A DNA stretch of 64,000 bases from Streptomyces graminofaciens (lineage in GTDB: Bacteria; Actinomycetota; Actinomycetes; Streptomycetales; Streptomycetaceae): positions 3,162,001-3,226,000 of the forward strand of contig NZ_AP018448.1 in NCBI RefSeq assembly GCF_030294945.1. The letters are read 5' to 3'. A program made the position numbers and the translations under genes. Positions 31,930 to 40,634 of this stretch are shown piece by piece. Position 1 is the stretch's first letter, and each line of letters begins with the position of its first letter. The notes under the pieces are model-generated. The model saw only the letters and a list, made by a program, of their open reading frames with translations, was not told the DNA's origin and did no database searches.

Positions 31930-32015
31930 ACCCCTTCGGGGCGCGGGGCCGGATCGTTATGCGGCTCCGCCGTGTGGCCGCGACAGGCCCCCACCGGCCC
32001 GCACCCGAGAGCAAC
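31930..32015. repeat. Divergent copy of a dispersed intergenic repeat
   Basis: This stretch between the convergent IclR and serine hydrolase genes contains CTTCGGGGCGCGGGG, ATGCGGCTCCGCCG and GCGACAGGCCCCCACCGG. The last matches the GCGACAAGCCCCCACCGA block of copy A near 8.87 kb. It looks like a variant of the same family and again sits where transcription should end. The match is partial. Confidence 0.45.
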
Positions 32016-32105
32016 CTGTCGGCCCGAGCTCTGGAACACAGCAGCCCGGGCCGCACGCATGACTGACGTACCCGCATGCACGGAAGCAGTCCCCCGGCAG
32101 GTGAG

Positions 32106-33206
32106 TCAGGCCGCCAGGCCCTCGTAGACGGCCGCGAGGATCATGAACCCCCGGTCGTCGCCGATTCCGCCGTCGTCGATCATCCGGTTCATCACATACG
32201 CCACGCTCGTCCGGGCGTCGAGGTCGACCAGGGCGAGGGAGCCGCCCCAGCCGCCCCAGAAGCAGGTGCGGGGGTTGGGGAGCTGGCCGCCGTTGAGGCC
32301 GTAGCCCATGCCATAGCGCATCGGCACGCCCAGGACGTGGTCCGTCCCGCTGAACTGCTCCTCCAGCGCCCGCTCGCATCCCTTCTCCGACAGCAGCCGT
32401 ACGCCCCTGGCCTCGCCGCCGCAGGCCAGCAGCGACTGCACGGCGGCGACCGAGCGGGCGTTGCCGTGGCCGTTCACCGAGGGGATCTCGGCGCGCCGCC
32501 AGGCGGTCGTGTTGGCGACGTCCAGCGGCAGGTCCGGGTTGGGCGGCGGGCCGCCGCGCTGCGGGGAGGAGGTCGGCGGGATGATCGGCGCGACCCGGTG
32601 GTCGTGCTCGGCCGGGAGGCCGATGTGGTAGTCCGCGCCCAACGGGCCCGCGATCTCCTCGGCGAAGAACGTCCCCAGGCTGCGGCCGGTGACACGGCGC
32701 ACGATCTCGCCGACCAGATAGCCCTGGGTGAGCGCGTGGTACCCGGCCTCGGTGCCCGGCTCCCAGGCCGGGGGCTGCGCGGCGAGTCGGGCGGTGGGGA
32801 CCTGCCAGTCGTACAGGTCCTCGACCGTTATCGGCGCGTCGAAAGCGGGCAGACCGGCCGTGTGCGAGAGCACATGGCTGACGCGTACGCCCTCCTTGCC
32901 CGCTGCGGCGAACTCGGGCCAGTACGTGGCCACCGGCGCGGTCAGGTCCAGGGCGCCCCGGTCGGCGAGGACGAGCGCGCACAGCGCGGCCATCGTCTTG
33001 GTGGTCGACCAGGTGTGGGTGATGGTGTCCCGCTCCCAGGGTGTGGTGCGGTCCGCGTCCGCGTGTCCGCCCCACAGGTCGACCACCGGCTCGCCGTCGA
33101 CGTACACGGCGACCGAGGCGCCCACGTCCTTGTTGTCCAGCGAAGCGGCCAGCGCTTCGCGTACTGCGGAGAATCGGTCCGTGCAGGTGCCATGAAGGTC
33201 CGCCAT
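32106..33206 (-). CDS. Serine hydrolase, beta-lactamase / esterase family (class C-like)
   Basis: A 366-residue penicillin-binding-protein-like hydrolase. The nucleophile motif STTK is at residues 67-70, and YHA (in place of the usual YxN) is near 152. WGGWGGSLALVDLDARTS near the C terminus holds the HxG-like strand. There is no signal peptide, so it is probably a cytoplasmic esterase or peptidase and not a resistance beta-lactamase. The ATG at 33206 is chosen; the frame upstream lacks domain similarity. It lies alone between the IclR gene and the DUF5955 unit. Confidence 0.85.
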   Translation of the reverse strand: MADLHGTCTDRFSAVREALAASLDNKDVGASVAVYVDGEPVVDLWGGHADADRTTPWERDTITHTWSTTKTMAALCALVLADRGALDLTAPVATYWPEFAAAGKEGVRVSHVLSHTAGLPAFDAPITVEDLYDWQVPTARLAAQPPAWEPGTEAGYHALTQGYLVGEIVRRVTGRSLGTFFAEEIAGPLGADYHIGLPAEHDHRVAPIIPPTSSPQRGGPPPNPDLPLDVANTTAWRRAEIPSVNGHGNARSVAAVQSLLACGGEARGVRLLSEKGCERALEEQFSGTDHVLGVPMRYGMGYGLNGGQLPNPRTCFWGGWGGSLALVDLDARTSVAYVMNRMIDDGGIGDDRGFMILAAVYEGLAA

Positions 33207-33297
33207 GCGGGCAGTCTGTCGGTGCGTGCCGCAGGGGGCCACCGAATATTGGACGCGGCGGCCCGTCCGACCGGACCGCCCTGGCCGCCGCGGCGGA

Positions 33298-33690
33298 TCA
33301 CCCCGTCGCGAACCACGCTCCGATGATCCGCCGCAGCGACTCCACATACGTGGCGAGTTCGTTCACGCCTGCCACCGCGCCCGCGATCACCAGTGCCGCG
33401 CGCCGCAGTGGTCCGGGCTGGGGGTCGGCCGCCCCGGCCTCCGTCTCAGCCTCCGCGATGGCGTCCCTGGCGGCCTCCCGGTCGGCGGGGTCCAGGTCCG
33501 CTTCGTCGAGGCGTTCACGCAGCGACCGCAGGAGTTCCAGCACCTGTGCCGCGTGCGGTGTGACAGCGGCGTGCTGGTTGTGCTGTACGGCCTGCGCGTG
33601 GTCACCCGCCGCCACGGGACCGGAGACGGTGCCCCCGAAGATCTGCACGCCGTGGTTGTCGCCCGGCCGTTCCGGCCCGCCCGATGTCAT
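33298..33690 (-). CDS. DUF5955-like protein with N-terminal glycine-rich tag
   Basis: A 130-residue protein. Residues 14-36 form a tag (GVQIFGGTVSGPVAAG then DHAQAVQ). Acidic helices follow (LRSLRERLDEADLDPADREA), then a hydrophobic C-terminal stretch (LVIAGAVAGVNELATYV). It resembles the Streptomyces family DUF5955, whose function is not known to me. Its ATG overlaps the stop of the 564-residue membrane protein gene by ATGA, and that protein carries nearly the same tag at its own C terminus. The two are therefore likely partners. Confidence 0.75.
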   Translation of the reverse strand: MTSGGPERPGDNHGVQIFGGTVSGPVAAGDHAQAVQHNQHAAVTPHAAQVLELLRSLRERLDEADLDPADREAARDAIAEAETEAGAADPQPGPLRRAALVIAGAVAGVNELATYVESLRRIIGAWFATG

Positions 33691-35381
33691 TTCGTCTCCC
33701 CCGTCACCCCGGCGTTCCGCTTGCCCGTCTGTGCGGCACGGGCGTGACGCCCCGCCGCCATCGGGCCGACGACCGTGCCGCCGCTGATCTGGATTCCGTT
33801 GTTGATCTGGATGTCCTGTCGTGCCTCGTACTCGCCGAGCGCGTAGCCGTGGTCGCGCAGACAGTCCAGGACGGCGGTGTGCACCCGCCGCTCGACCATG
33901 GCGGTCAGCCGGGACACGTCCATCTCCTGGAACGGCTGGGCGTAGGCGGCGGAGGCGGCCAGCTCCCGTACCGACAGCCGGGGGCTGTGGTCGATCGGGC
34001 GCCGCTCCTGGCGCATCTTCCGGTACCAGTCCTCCTGGCTGCGCATGTTCCAGGCGGTCAGGGCGATGCGCAGGGGTTCCGCGAAGCTCTGCGTCAGCAC
34101 CTGGCCGATGTGTGTGACGGCGTACCAGGCGACGGCCAGTTGCTCCCCGGGGCTGTCCGGCGGTACGAGTTCGTCCACCGCGTGGAAGCGTTCGGCTATC
34201 GGCGGCAGGACGAAGCTCTGGCTCTCCACCTGTAACTGTCCGCCCTGGACGCTCACCCGGAAGAACTGGGTCAGCACGACCTCGTCCGCCCACAGGCCCA
34301 GGCGGGTGACCACGAAGTGACGCAGTCGCTCGTTGGCCGCCAGGTCCACCTCGGCCGGCCATCCGGCCTCGCCCCTGGGGGTGCCCGTCTGGGCGAGGCG
34401 TTCCCACCCGCTGAGCCAGGCGCTCTCGGAATCCGGACGGACCCCCGGCTTGAACACATAGTCCTGGACGTCGATGCGGTGCAGCCGGTCGCCCGGATAC
34501 TCGTGGCCCGCGCCCAGGTCGCGCAGCCGGTTCCGTATCGCCGCGTGGATCACGGGAACGCTCAGCGGGCGGGGCTGCCGTCCGTCGGCCTCGTGCTGGG
34601 CCGACGGCTTCAGTTCGATCGCGAAGGACCACTCCGAGATCCGGGGCCCGGTGCCGACGAACGGCCCGAAGGACGAGTAGACGACATCACGGTCGGACTG
34701 TTTCCTGGCGAGCCCGTCGCACAGCGCGGCATGGCGCCCGGACACCTGGGAGCCGGGCCCGGGCCTGCCTCGTTTGCCGGTCAGGGCACGCAGGGTCCAG
34801 AGCCGGAGGTTGTAACCGGTGATACCGGTTACAACCAGCACTACGAGCATGGCAAGGAGCGCTTTCCCGGAGAAGCCGCCCAGCATCCCGAACAGGGACG
34901 GCAGCACCAGGACGGCGGCGATCCCGGCCGCGGCAACGGTGGCGATCATCGATCCCTTGCCGGGCTTGCCCGTGCTCAGCCGGCCGCCGGACGGGAGCAG
35001 CGAAGCCAGCAGGCCGAGGGCCACCCCCAGGACCACACCGGTCGGCGAGAGGATCAGCGCCACCGCCAGTGCGGGCAGCACCGCCCAGGCCTGTGACGCG
35101 ATCCGTCTGCGTACGGCGAAACACTCGCGCAGGACCGCGCTGAGGTCGAAGCCGAAAGAGGGAGCGGGGACACGGTGGCGGTTCACCGCGAGCTCGTCGA
35201 TGGCCCGGGACCGGAAGTACGGGTCGATGTGGGCCGCGGCCCGCAGATATGAGGTTGCGTCGCCCCGGGACGGCCCCGCCTGCTCCTCGATCAGCCACCG
35301 CAGCTGTCCGTCGGAACCGCCGGACTGCCGCCAGTCGGCTTCGACGCGCTCGGGCCGGTTCGGTTGGGGTGGATTCGCCAT
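33687..35381 (-). CDS. Membrane protein with C-terminal glycine-rich tag, function unknown
   Basis: A 564-residue protein. A hydrophilic N-terminal region of about 95 residues leads to about four closely spaced membrane helices (about 97-190). A large cytoplasmic domain follows to about 525. The tail holds GIQISGGTVVGPMAAG and RHARAAQ at about 529-551, almost the tag of the next gene's N terminus. No enzyme motif was recognised. The 330-base gap on the other side faces a serine/threonine kinase gene. It may be a membrane scaffold or signalling protein working with the DUF5955 protein. Confidence 0.7.
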   Translation of the reverse strand: MANPPQPNRPERVEADWRQSGGSDGQLRWLIEEQAGPSRGDATSYLRAAAHIDPYFRSRAIDELAVNRHRVPAPSFGFDLSAVLRECFAVRRRIASQAWAVLPALAVALILSPTGVVLGVALGLLASLLPSGGRLSTGKPGKGSMIATVAAAGIAAVLVLPSLFGMLGGFSGKALLAMLVVLVVTGITGYNLRLWTLRALTGKRGRPGPGSQVSGRHAALCDGLARKQSDRDVVYSSFGPFVGTGPRISEWSFAIELKPSAQHEADGRQPRPLSVPVIHAAIRNRLRDLGAGHEYPGDRLHRIDVQDYVFKPGVRPDSESAWLSGWERLAQTGTPRGEAGWPAEVDLAANERLRHFVVTRLGLWADEVVLTQFFRVSVQGGQLQVESQSFVLPPIAERFHAVDELVPPDSPGEQLAVAWYAVTHIGQVLTQSFAEPLRIALTAWNMRSQEDWYRKMRQERRPIDHSPRLSVRELAASAAYAQPFQEMDVSRLTAMVERRVHTAVLDCLRDHGYALGEYEARQDIQINNGIQISGGTVVGPMAAGRHARAAQTGKRNAGVTGETK

Positions 35382-35712
35382 GTCTCCCCGCTCATCCCAT
35401 GACGGACCAGGGGAAGGAGCATGCCACGTTCCCCAGGAAATTGCTGCGATTTCCCCCGAATTGGGATGGATGGGAAGCGAGAGCCCTATGGGTCCTCACC
35501 TGAATCTCAGGCACCGGACCCCCTGCTCGAAGAAGAACCCACCCAGGTACGGGTCGCACGATGCGACCGCATGCCCCTCTCGATTCCCCAACTGCTGGAA
35601 CCTGTCGTGGGAGGAGTGGAAGGCCGGGAGCGAACCATGAAATCCCATCCCCTAGGCTGATCCGCCACAACGGCCGTACGTAAGAAGCAGCGCGAAAGAA
35701 CGTGGTGGATCC
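35382..35712. other. Divergent intergenic region
   Basis: This spacer of 331 bases lies between the leftward tagged membrane protein gene and the rightward kinase gene. The only symmetry seen is the short CCTGA-ATC-TCAGG at 35499-35511. No gene or clear promoter pair was found. Confidence 0.4.
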
Positions 35713-37902
35713 ATGCCGCTGAGGGACGACGATCCCGCCGTCATAGGCGGCTACGCCCTGTTGGACCGGCTCGGTTCCGGTGGCATGGGCGTCGTCTATC
35801 TCGGCCGATCCGCGTCGGGGCGGCTGGTCGCGGTGAAGCTGGTGCACGCGCAGTTCTGCGAGGGCGAGGAGTTCCGTTCCCGGTTCCGGCAGGAAATCGC
35901 GGCGGCCCGCCGGGTGAGCGGCGCGTTCACCGCGCCGGTCGTGGACGCCGACCCCGAGGCCGACCGGCCCTGGATGGCCACGCTGTACGTGCCCGGGCCG
36001 ACCCTCTCCGAACTGGTCCGCAAGGAGGGCCCGCTGGACACCGCCCGGGTCCGGTTCCTCGCGCTCGGGCTCACCGAGGCGCTGCGGGACATCCATCAGG
36101 CGGGTGTCGTGCACCGGGACCTCAAACCGGCGAACGTGCTGATCGCCGAGGACGGCCCGCGCGTCATCGACTTCGGTATCTCGCGTGCCGGCGACAACCA
36201 GGCCCTGACCATGACCGGCCGGGTCATCGGCACACCGCCCTTCATGTCGCCGGAGCAGCTGCGCTCGCCCCGGGACGTCACCGCCGCCTCGGACGTCTTC
36301 TCGCTCGGCTCGCTGCTGGTCTTCGCGGCCAGCGGGAACAGCCCGTTCGAGGCGGAGAGCCCGTACATGGCGGGCTATCAGGTGATGTACGAGAAGCCCG
36401 AGCTGGACTCGGTCCCGCAGCCGCTGCGGGCCGTCGCCGAGCGCTGTCTCGACAAGGACCCGGCGGCCCGCCCCGACCTCACCGAACTGCACCGCCTGCT
36501 CAGGGAGTTGCCGGAAGCCCCGTACACCCCGGCCGGCCCGCACCCGTATGCCCCGGACACCCCCGGCGCCGCCTCCGGCTCCGCACCCACGCAGGCCCCG
36601 ACCCGGCGGACGGCCGGCCGCCTCCGCCGGGCCAGGCGGCAACTGTTCGCCGTCGGTCTCGGCGCCGCCGTGACCGTCGCCGTGCTCAGCGGCGTACTCC
36701 TCGTCTACGCGACGGACACGGAGAACACGGAGCCGGCGTACGACTCCCGCGCGCGTTCCGTTTCCCTCCCCGAGGGCTGGCAGCCCTGGCGCACGCCACT
36801 GCGGCACGACAACGGCCTCCCCGCCGAGTACATCTCGTCCGGCTACAAGAGACCGGGCTGCGCCTCGGACGGCACCGATCTGTACTGCGGCGGCTCGGGC
36901 TTCGTCGTCACCCGGGTGGACGCCGCGAGCGGCGAGATGGGCTGGCGGTACGGCACCCTGCCGCAGACCTCGCGGCCCGTCGGCGTACGGGACGGTCTGG
37001 TCTATGTCTACGAGGAGCCCGACACCGACAGTCGGCGGCTGGTGGCCCTGGACACCGGCACCGGCAAGCGGCGCTGGACCACGGCCGTGAGCCCGAACGA
37101 GACGTCCCACCTCTTCAGCGGCGGCCTGCTGACCCTGACGGCCGACAACCGGCACTTCGTCGCGTACTCCACGGCCGGTGAGAAGCTGTGGCGCTCGTCC
37201 GTGCCGAGCGCTGTGAACTGTGTGCCCACCTCGCTCGACGAGGCGCCGTACGCGTTGTGCTGGAAGGGCGACGACCTCCTCGAGAACAGCCGCTTCACCC
37301 TCGTACGACTCGATCCGGCCGACGGCACGCGGCGCGAACTCGCCACGCTGCCCAAGAAGTCCCTGGCCCTCGGAACGGTCGACGAGCAGCCGCTGTTCCT
37401 CGCGGCGGAGACCACCGAGAACGTGTACCAGGACGGGTACGAGCGGCCGTACAACGCGTTGCTGCGGGTGGACCCGGGCAGCGGGAAAATAACGCGGGTG
37501 GCGCTGAAGTCGGCGGTGCGCGGCAGTGCCACGCTCGTCGGCGGTGTCGTCTACTTCGTGCGGACCGACGGGACCGTCACCGCAGTGTCGGCGACCAGCG
37601 GCAAGGAGCTGTGGAAGGAGTCGACGGACACCGAGAGCCTGTCCGCCCCGGCGGTGTCGGCCGAGCGCGACGAGGTGTACTTCGCCAACCGCTTCGGGCG
37701 GCTGCTGGGCCTCGACCGCGCCACGGGCAGCGAGTTGTGGCGTACGGAGGCGATCGACGACCCGGGCGACATCGCGGCCGAGGCCCCGCCGACCGTGCTG
37801 CTCGTCGAGGACGCGATCGTGGCGACGGCCGGCGACACCGCGTTCTCCGTCAGCCCGGACCAGCCGACGGAACGGACGGCCTCCGCCGCCCCCGGTGACT
37901 GA
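35713..37902 (+). CDS. Membrane serine/threonine protein kinase with extracellular beta-propeller
   Basis: A 729-residue receptor-type kinase of the PknB/PknD kind. The Gly-rich loop LGSGGMG is at residues 20-26, Lys42 in VAVKL, catalytic Asp136 in HRDLKPAN and Asp153 in DFG. The APE-like MSPEQ follows. A Pro-rich linker (about 270-300), one membrane helix (about 312-334) and a C-terminal PQQ-like repeat domain (about 350-720, blades such as GTGKRRWTT, AGEKLWRSS, SGKELWKES, TGSELWRTE) complete it. The propeller should face outside and bind a ligand, controlling phosphorylation inside. Confidence 0.92.
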   Translation: MPLRDDDPAVIGGYALLDRLGSGGMGVVYLGRSASGRLVAVKLVHAQFCEGEEFRSRFRQEIAAARRVSGAFTAPVVDADPEADRPWMATLYVPGPTLSELVRKEGPLDTARVRFLALGLTEALRDIHQAGVVHRDLKPANVLIAEDGPRVIDFGISRAGDNQALTMTGRVIGTPPFMSPEQLRSPRDVTAASDVFSLGSLLVFAASGNSPFEAESPYMAGYQVMYEKPELDSVPQPLRAVAERCLDKDPAARPDLTELHRLLRELPEAPYTPAGPHPYAPDTPGAASGSAPTQAPTRRTAGRLRRARRQLFAVGLGAAVTVAVLSGVLLVYATDTENTEPAYDSRARSVSLPEGWQPWRTPLRHDNGLPAEYISSGYKRPGCASDGTDLYCGGSGFVVTRVDAASGEMGWRYGTLPQTSRPVGVRDGLVYVYEEPDTDSRRLVALDTGTGKRRWTTAVSPNETSHLFSGGLLTLTADNRHFVAYSTAGEKLWRSSVPSAVNCVPTSLDEAPYALCWKGDDLLENSRFTLVRLDPADGTRRELATLPKKSLALGTVDEQPLFLAAETTENVYQDGYERPYNALLRVDPGSGKITRVALKSAVRGSATLVGGVVYFVRTDGTVTAVSATSGKELWKESTDTESLSAPAVSAERDEVYFANRFGRLLGLDRATGSELWRTEAIDDPGDIAAEAPPTVLLVEDAIVATAGDTAFSVSPDQPTERTASAAPGD

Positions 37903-37993
37903 CCCGTACATGAGGTCGCGCACGGGGCACAGTCGAGGTGATCTTCACATCGTGAACTCTCCCTCCACGCAAGGACTTTCTCCGCTTTAACTC

Positions 37994-38022
37994 TTGACGA
38001 CCGCAGTGCCGGAGCGCACATT
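37994..38022 (+). promoter_or_regulatory. Possible promoter of the GH16 gene
   Basis: TTGACG at 37994-37999 and CACATT at 38017-38022 are 17 bases apart. The -10 match is weak. The 14-base operator palindrome begins 18 bases downstream, a position suited to repression. Confidence 0.35.
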
Positions 38023-38039
38023 GTCCGCACGCTCTACTG

Positions 38040-38053
38040 TGAGAGCGCTCTCA
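38040..38053. promoter_or_regulatory. CebR-like LacI operator upstream of the GH16 glucanase
   Basis: TGAGAGCGCTCTCA is a perfect 14-base palindrome, differing at two symmetrical positions from the published CebR box TGGGAGCGCTCCCA of Streptomyces. A half-copy GAGCGCTC with trailing TC lies at 38069-38078. The site lies 66 bases before the GH16 start. It suggests control by a LacI-family repressor that responds to beta-glucan fragments. Confidence 0.7.
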
Positions 38054-38118
38054 GGACGGGACCCGGACGAGCGCTCTCCACCCGCGCATTTCACTCCGTA
38101 CACCCCTAAGAGGCCGCT

Positions 38119-39516
38119 ATGAGTGAAACCTCCGGCATACCCATCGGGCAGCGTTCCCCCGGACGCCGCCCCCTCCGGCGCGTACTCCTCGCCTTCGTCA
38201 GCGCGTTGACGCTGGCCACGGCCGGGGCGACCGCCGCGCAGGGCGCCGCGCCGACGCCGCCCTCCGGCTGGACCCAGGTCTTCGTGGACGACTTCAACGG
38301 CACGGCCGGGACCGGCGTCAGCACCTCCAACTGGCAGTACGCGACCGGGACTTCGTACCCCGGCGGCCCCGCCAACTGGGGCACCGGCGAGGTCGAGACG
38401 ATGACCAACAGCACCAGCAACGTCTCGCTCGACGGCAACGGCAATCTGCGCATCACCCCGATCCGCGACTCTGCCGGGAACTGGACCTCCGGCCGGATCG
38501 AGACCAACCGCACCGACTTCCAGCCCCCGTCGGGCGGGAAGCTGCGGGTGGAGGCCAGGCTCCAGATGCCGAACGTCACCGGCACGGCCGCCGAGGGCTA
38601 CTGGCCCGCGTTCTGGATGCTGGGCGCGCCCTACCGGGGCAACTACCAGAACTGGCCGAGCGTCGGCGAGCTGGACATCATGGAGAACGTGCAGGGCCGC
38701 AACACCGTGTGGGCCACGATGCACTGCGGCACCAACCCGGGCGGCCCGTGCAACGAGACGACCGGCATCGGCAACTCCACCTCGTGCCCCAGCACCACCT
38801 GCCAGTCCGGCTTCCACACCTACACCATGGAGTGGGACCGCTCGGTGACCCCGGAGGCGATCCGGTTCTCCGTCGACGGCGTCAACTTCCACACGGTCAC
38901 GGCGAACCAGGTGGACGCGACGACCTGGACCAACGCCACGAACCACGGCTTCTTCATCATCCTCAACGTGGCGATGGGCGGCGCCTTCCCCGACGCGTTC
39001 GGCGGCGGCCTCGACGGCGACACCCGCTCCGGGGTGCCCATGGTCGTCGACTACGTGCAGGTGCTGTCGGCCGCCGGAGGCACGACCACACCGCCGTCCG
39101 GCACGCGTGACGCGTACAGCGCGATCCAGGCAGAGTCGTACAACAGCCAGAGCGGCACCGCCACCGAGACGACGACGGACACGGGCGGCGGCCAGAACAT
39201 CGGCTCGCTCGCCAATGGCGACTGGGCGCTCTACCAGAACGTCAACTTCGGTTCCACGGCCGCGACCCAGTTCGTCGCCCGGGTCGCGAGCGGGGCGAAC
39301 TCGGGCGTGAGCGGGCTGGTCGAGGTCCGGCTCGACAGCCGTACGAGTACGCCGATCGGCAGTTTCTCGATCGCCAACACCGGGGGCTGGCAGTCGTGGC
39401 GGACGGTACCCGCGAACATCAGCGGGGTCACCGGCACCCATGACGTGTATCTGACCTTCACCAGTGGCCAGTCTCAGGACTTCGTGAACGTGAACTGGTT
39501 CAACTTCGGCCGCTGA
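38119..39516 (+). CDS. Secreted GH16 beta-glucanase with C-terminal CBM6
   Basis: A 465-residue secreted enzyme. The signal peptide (RRVLLAFVSALTLATAG, cleavage near AAQGA at about residue 42) is followed by a GH16 jelly roll (about 45-320). The catalytic ExDxxE motif ELDIME has Glu184, Asp186 and Glu189. A short Thr/Pro linker leads to a family 6 carbohydrate-binding module (about 330-465: IQAESYNSQSG, NGDWALYQNVNFG, GWQSWRTV). This layout is typical of laminarinases acting on beta-1,3- or mixed-linked glucans. A CebR-like operator lies upstream. Confidence 0.92.
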   Translation: MSETSGIPIGQRSPGRRPLRRVLLAFVSALTLATAGATAAQGAAPTPPSGWTQVFVDDFNGTAGTGVSTSNWQYATGTSYPGGPANWGTGEVETMTNSTSNVSLDGNGNLRITPIRDSAGNWTSGRIETNRTDFQPPSGGKLRVEARLQMPNVTGTAAEGYWPAFWMLGAPYRGNYQNWPSVGELDIMENVQGRNTVWATMHCGTNPGGPCNETTGIGNSTSCPSTTCQSGFHTYTMEWDRSVTPEAIRFSVDGVNFHTVTANQVDATTWTNATNHGFFIILNVAMGGAFPDAFGGGLDGDTRSGVPMVVDYVQVLSAAGGTTTPPSGTRDAYSAIQAESYNSQSGTATETTTDTGGGQNIGSLANGDWALYQNVNFGSTAATQFVARVASGANSGVSGLVEVRLDSRTSTPIGSFSIANTGGWQSWRTVPANISGVTGTHDVYLTFTSGQSQDFVNVNWFNFGR

Positions 39517-39535
39517 GTGGTGGGTCGAGCACACC

Positions 39536-39569
39536 GGAGGGGCTCCGCCCGGGCGGCGGGGCCCCTTTC
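39536..39569. terminator. Bidirectional hairpin between GH16 and the AraC gene
   Basis: The sequence GGGGCTCCGCCC-GGGCGG-cgg-GGCCCC followed by TTT forms a strong imperfect hairpin with a small bulge between two convergent genes. It probably ends both transcripts. Confidence 0.6.
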
Positions 39570-39591
39570 CGCGTGCCCCCTCCCGGAAGGG

Positions 39592-40491
39592 TCAGCGCAT
39601 CTCGGCGCGGAACGCCACCGGTGTCGTACCGGTGTGCAGCTGGAAGAACTTGGAGAAGTTCGCCGAGTCCGGGAAGCCGACGGCCGCGCCGACACGGCCG
39701 ATCGGCAGGTCCGTGTGGGCCAGCAGCCGCTTGGCCTCCAGGACGACCCGCTTGTCGATGAAGCCCTTGGGGGTCTCGCCGGTCGCGGCGCGGACCGCGC
39801 GGACGAGGGTGCGGCGGGAGTAACCGAGGGCGTCGGCGTAGGCGCTGACGCTGTGGTTGGTGGCGAAGTCCAGCTCGACGGCGTCCCGGAAGCGGGTGAA
39901 GGTCGAGTCGTCGGGACGGCGGGCGGCCTCGGCGGAGCCGGCCGCGAGATGGGCGAGACGCAGCAGGAACGCGGTGAGGGAGTGCCGAAGCACCGCGGTG
40001 TGGGCGCCGAGCGGGAGGGTGGTCGTGTCGGCGTACTCGCGTTCCAGCTGGCCCAGGGAGTCGCGCAGGCCCGCGAGTTGGGCGGCGTCGGGGCGCAGCA
40101 GCGGGGGCAGGTCGTAGCGGTACAGGCCGGTCGCCTCGACGGTGGCGCGGGGCAGGAAACCCGGTTGCATGGCGAGGACGGTGCCGCGGTACCCGGTGGT
40201 GCGGGAGAACCGGTGCACCTGGCCGGGGCGGATCCAGAGCAGGTCGCCCGCGTCGGCCTCGTACTCGGTGAAGTCGATCATGTGGGTGACCGGGCCGCCG
40301 CCGAGCAGCATCACCACATGGAAGTCGATGCGGTGCACCCGCTCCAGGGGCGCGTCCGCGTGCCACGTGCGCCGGGCGTCGATCGGGCCGACCCGCATGC
40401 CGACGCCGGAGAGGCTGAGGTCGACGGGGAAGGGGAAGGTTCTGATCTGGTCGCCGTCGCCGTCGCCGTCCCGGAAGTCTCTGTCCCTCAT
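39592..40491 (-). CDS. AraC-family transcriptional regulator
   Basis: A 299-residue regulator. An N-terminal cupin-like sensor domain (about 20-160; DLLWIRPGQVHRFS) is joined to a C-terminal double helix-turn-helix (about 200-299; SVSAYADALGYSRRTLVRAV, then IGRVGAAVGFPDSANFSKFF). Proteins of this kind usually sense a small metabolite. The ATG at 40491 with AGAGGGC upstream is preferred over an ATG 19 codons earlier. It is divergent from the pentose phosphate operon and convergent with GH16, so either could be its target. Confidence 0.88.
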   Translation of the reverse strand: MRDRDFRDGDGDGDQIRTFPFPVDLSLSGVGMRVGPIDARRTWHADAPLERVHRIDFHVVMLLGGGPVTHMIDFTEYEADAGDLLWIRPGQVHRFSRTTGYRGTVLAMQPGFLPRATVEATGLYRYDLPPLLRPDAAQLAGLRDSLGQLEREYADTTTLPLGAHTAVLRHSLTAFLLRLAHLAAGSAEAARRPDDSTFTRFRDAVELDFATNHSVSAYADALGYSRRTLVRAVRAATGETPKGFIDKRVVLEAKRLLAHTDLPIGRVGAAVGFPDSANFSKFFQLHTGTTPVAFRAEMR

Positions 40492-40566
40492 GCCCTCTTG
40501 TCCTCGTCGCCCCGTCGTCGGTGTCCCAGTTTCACCGAAGGCTGGCACACCGCACCCTTCCCCAAG

Positions 40567-40581
40567 AAAAGTATGACTTTT
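40567..40581. promoter_or_regulatory. AT-rich inverted repeat upstream of tkt
   Basis: AAAAGT-ATG-ACTTTT lies in an unusually AT-rich patch between the AraC gene and tkt, 54 bases before the tkt start. It may be a promoter element or a regulator site for either gene. Confidence 0.4.
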
Positions 40582-40634
40582 AGATTTGAAGGCAACAGAG
40601 CAGTTCCGCCGTAGCTATCGAGGACTTCTTGAAG

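Noticed and set aside
32106..33206. Beta-lactamase resistance gene
   Set aside because: The SxxK protein has no signal peptide and a YHA in place of YxN, so an esterase-like role is more likely.
35392..37923. Long minus-strand frame opposite the kinase
   Set aside because: The kinase on the plus strand has complete motifs; the opposite frame has none.
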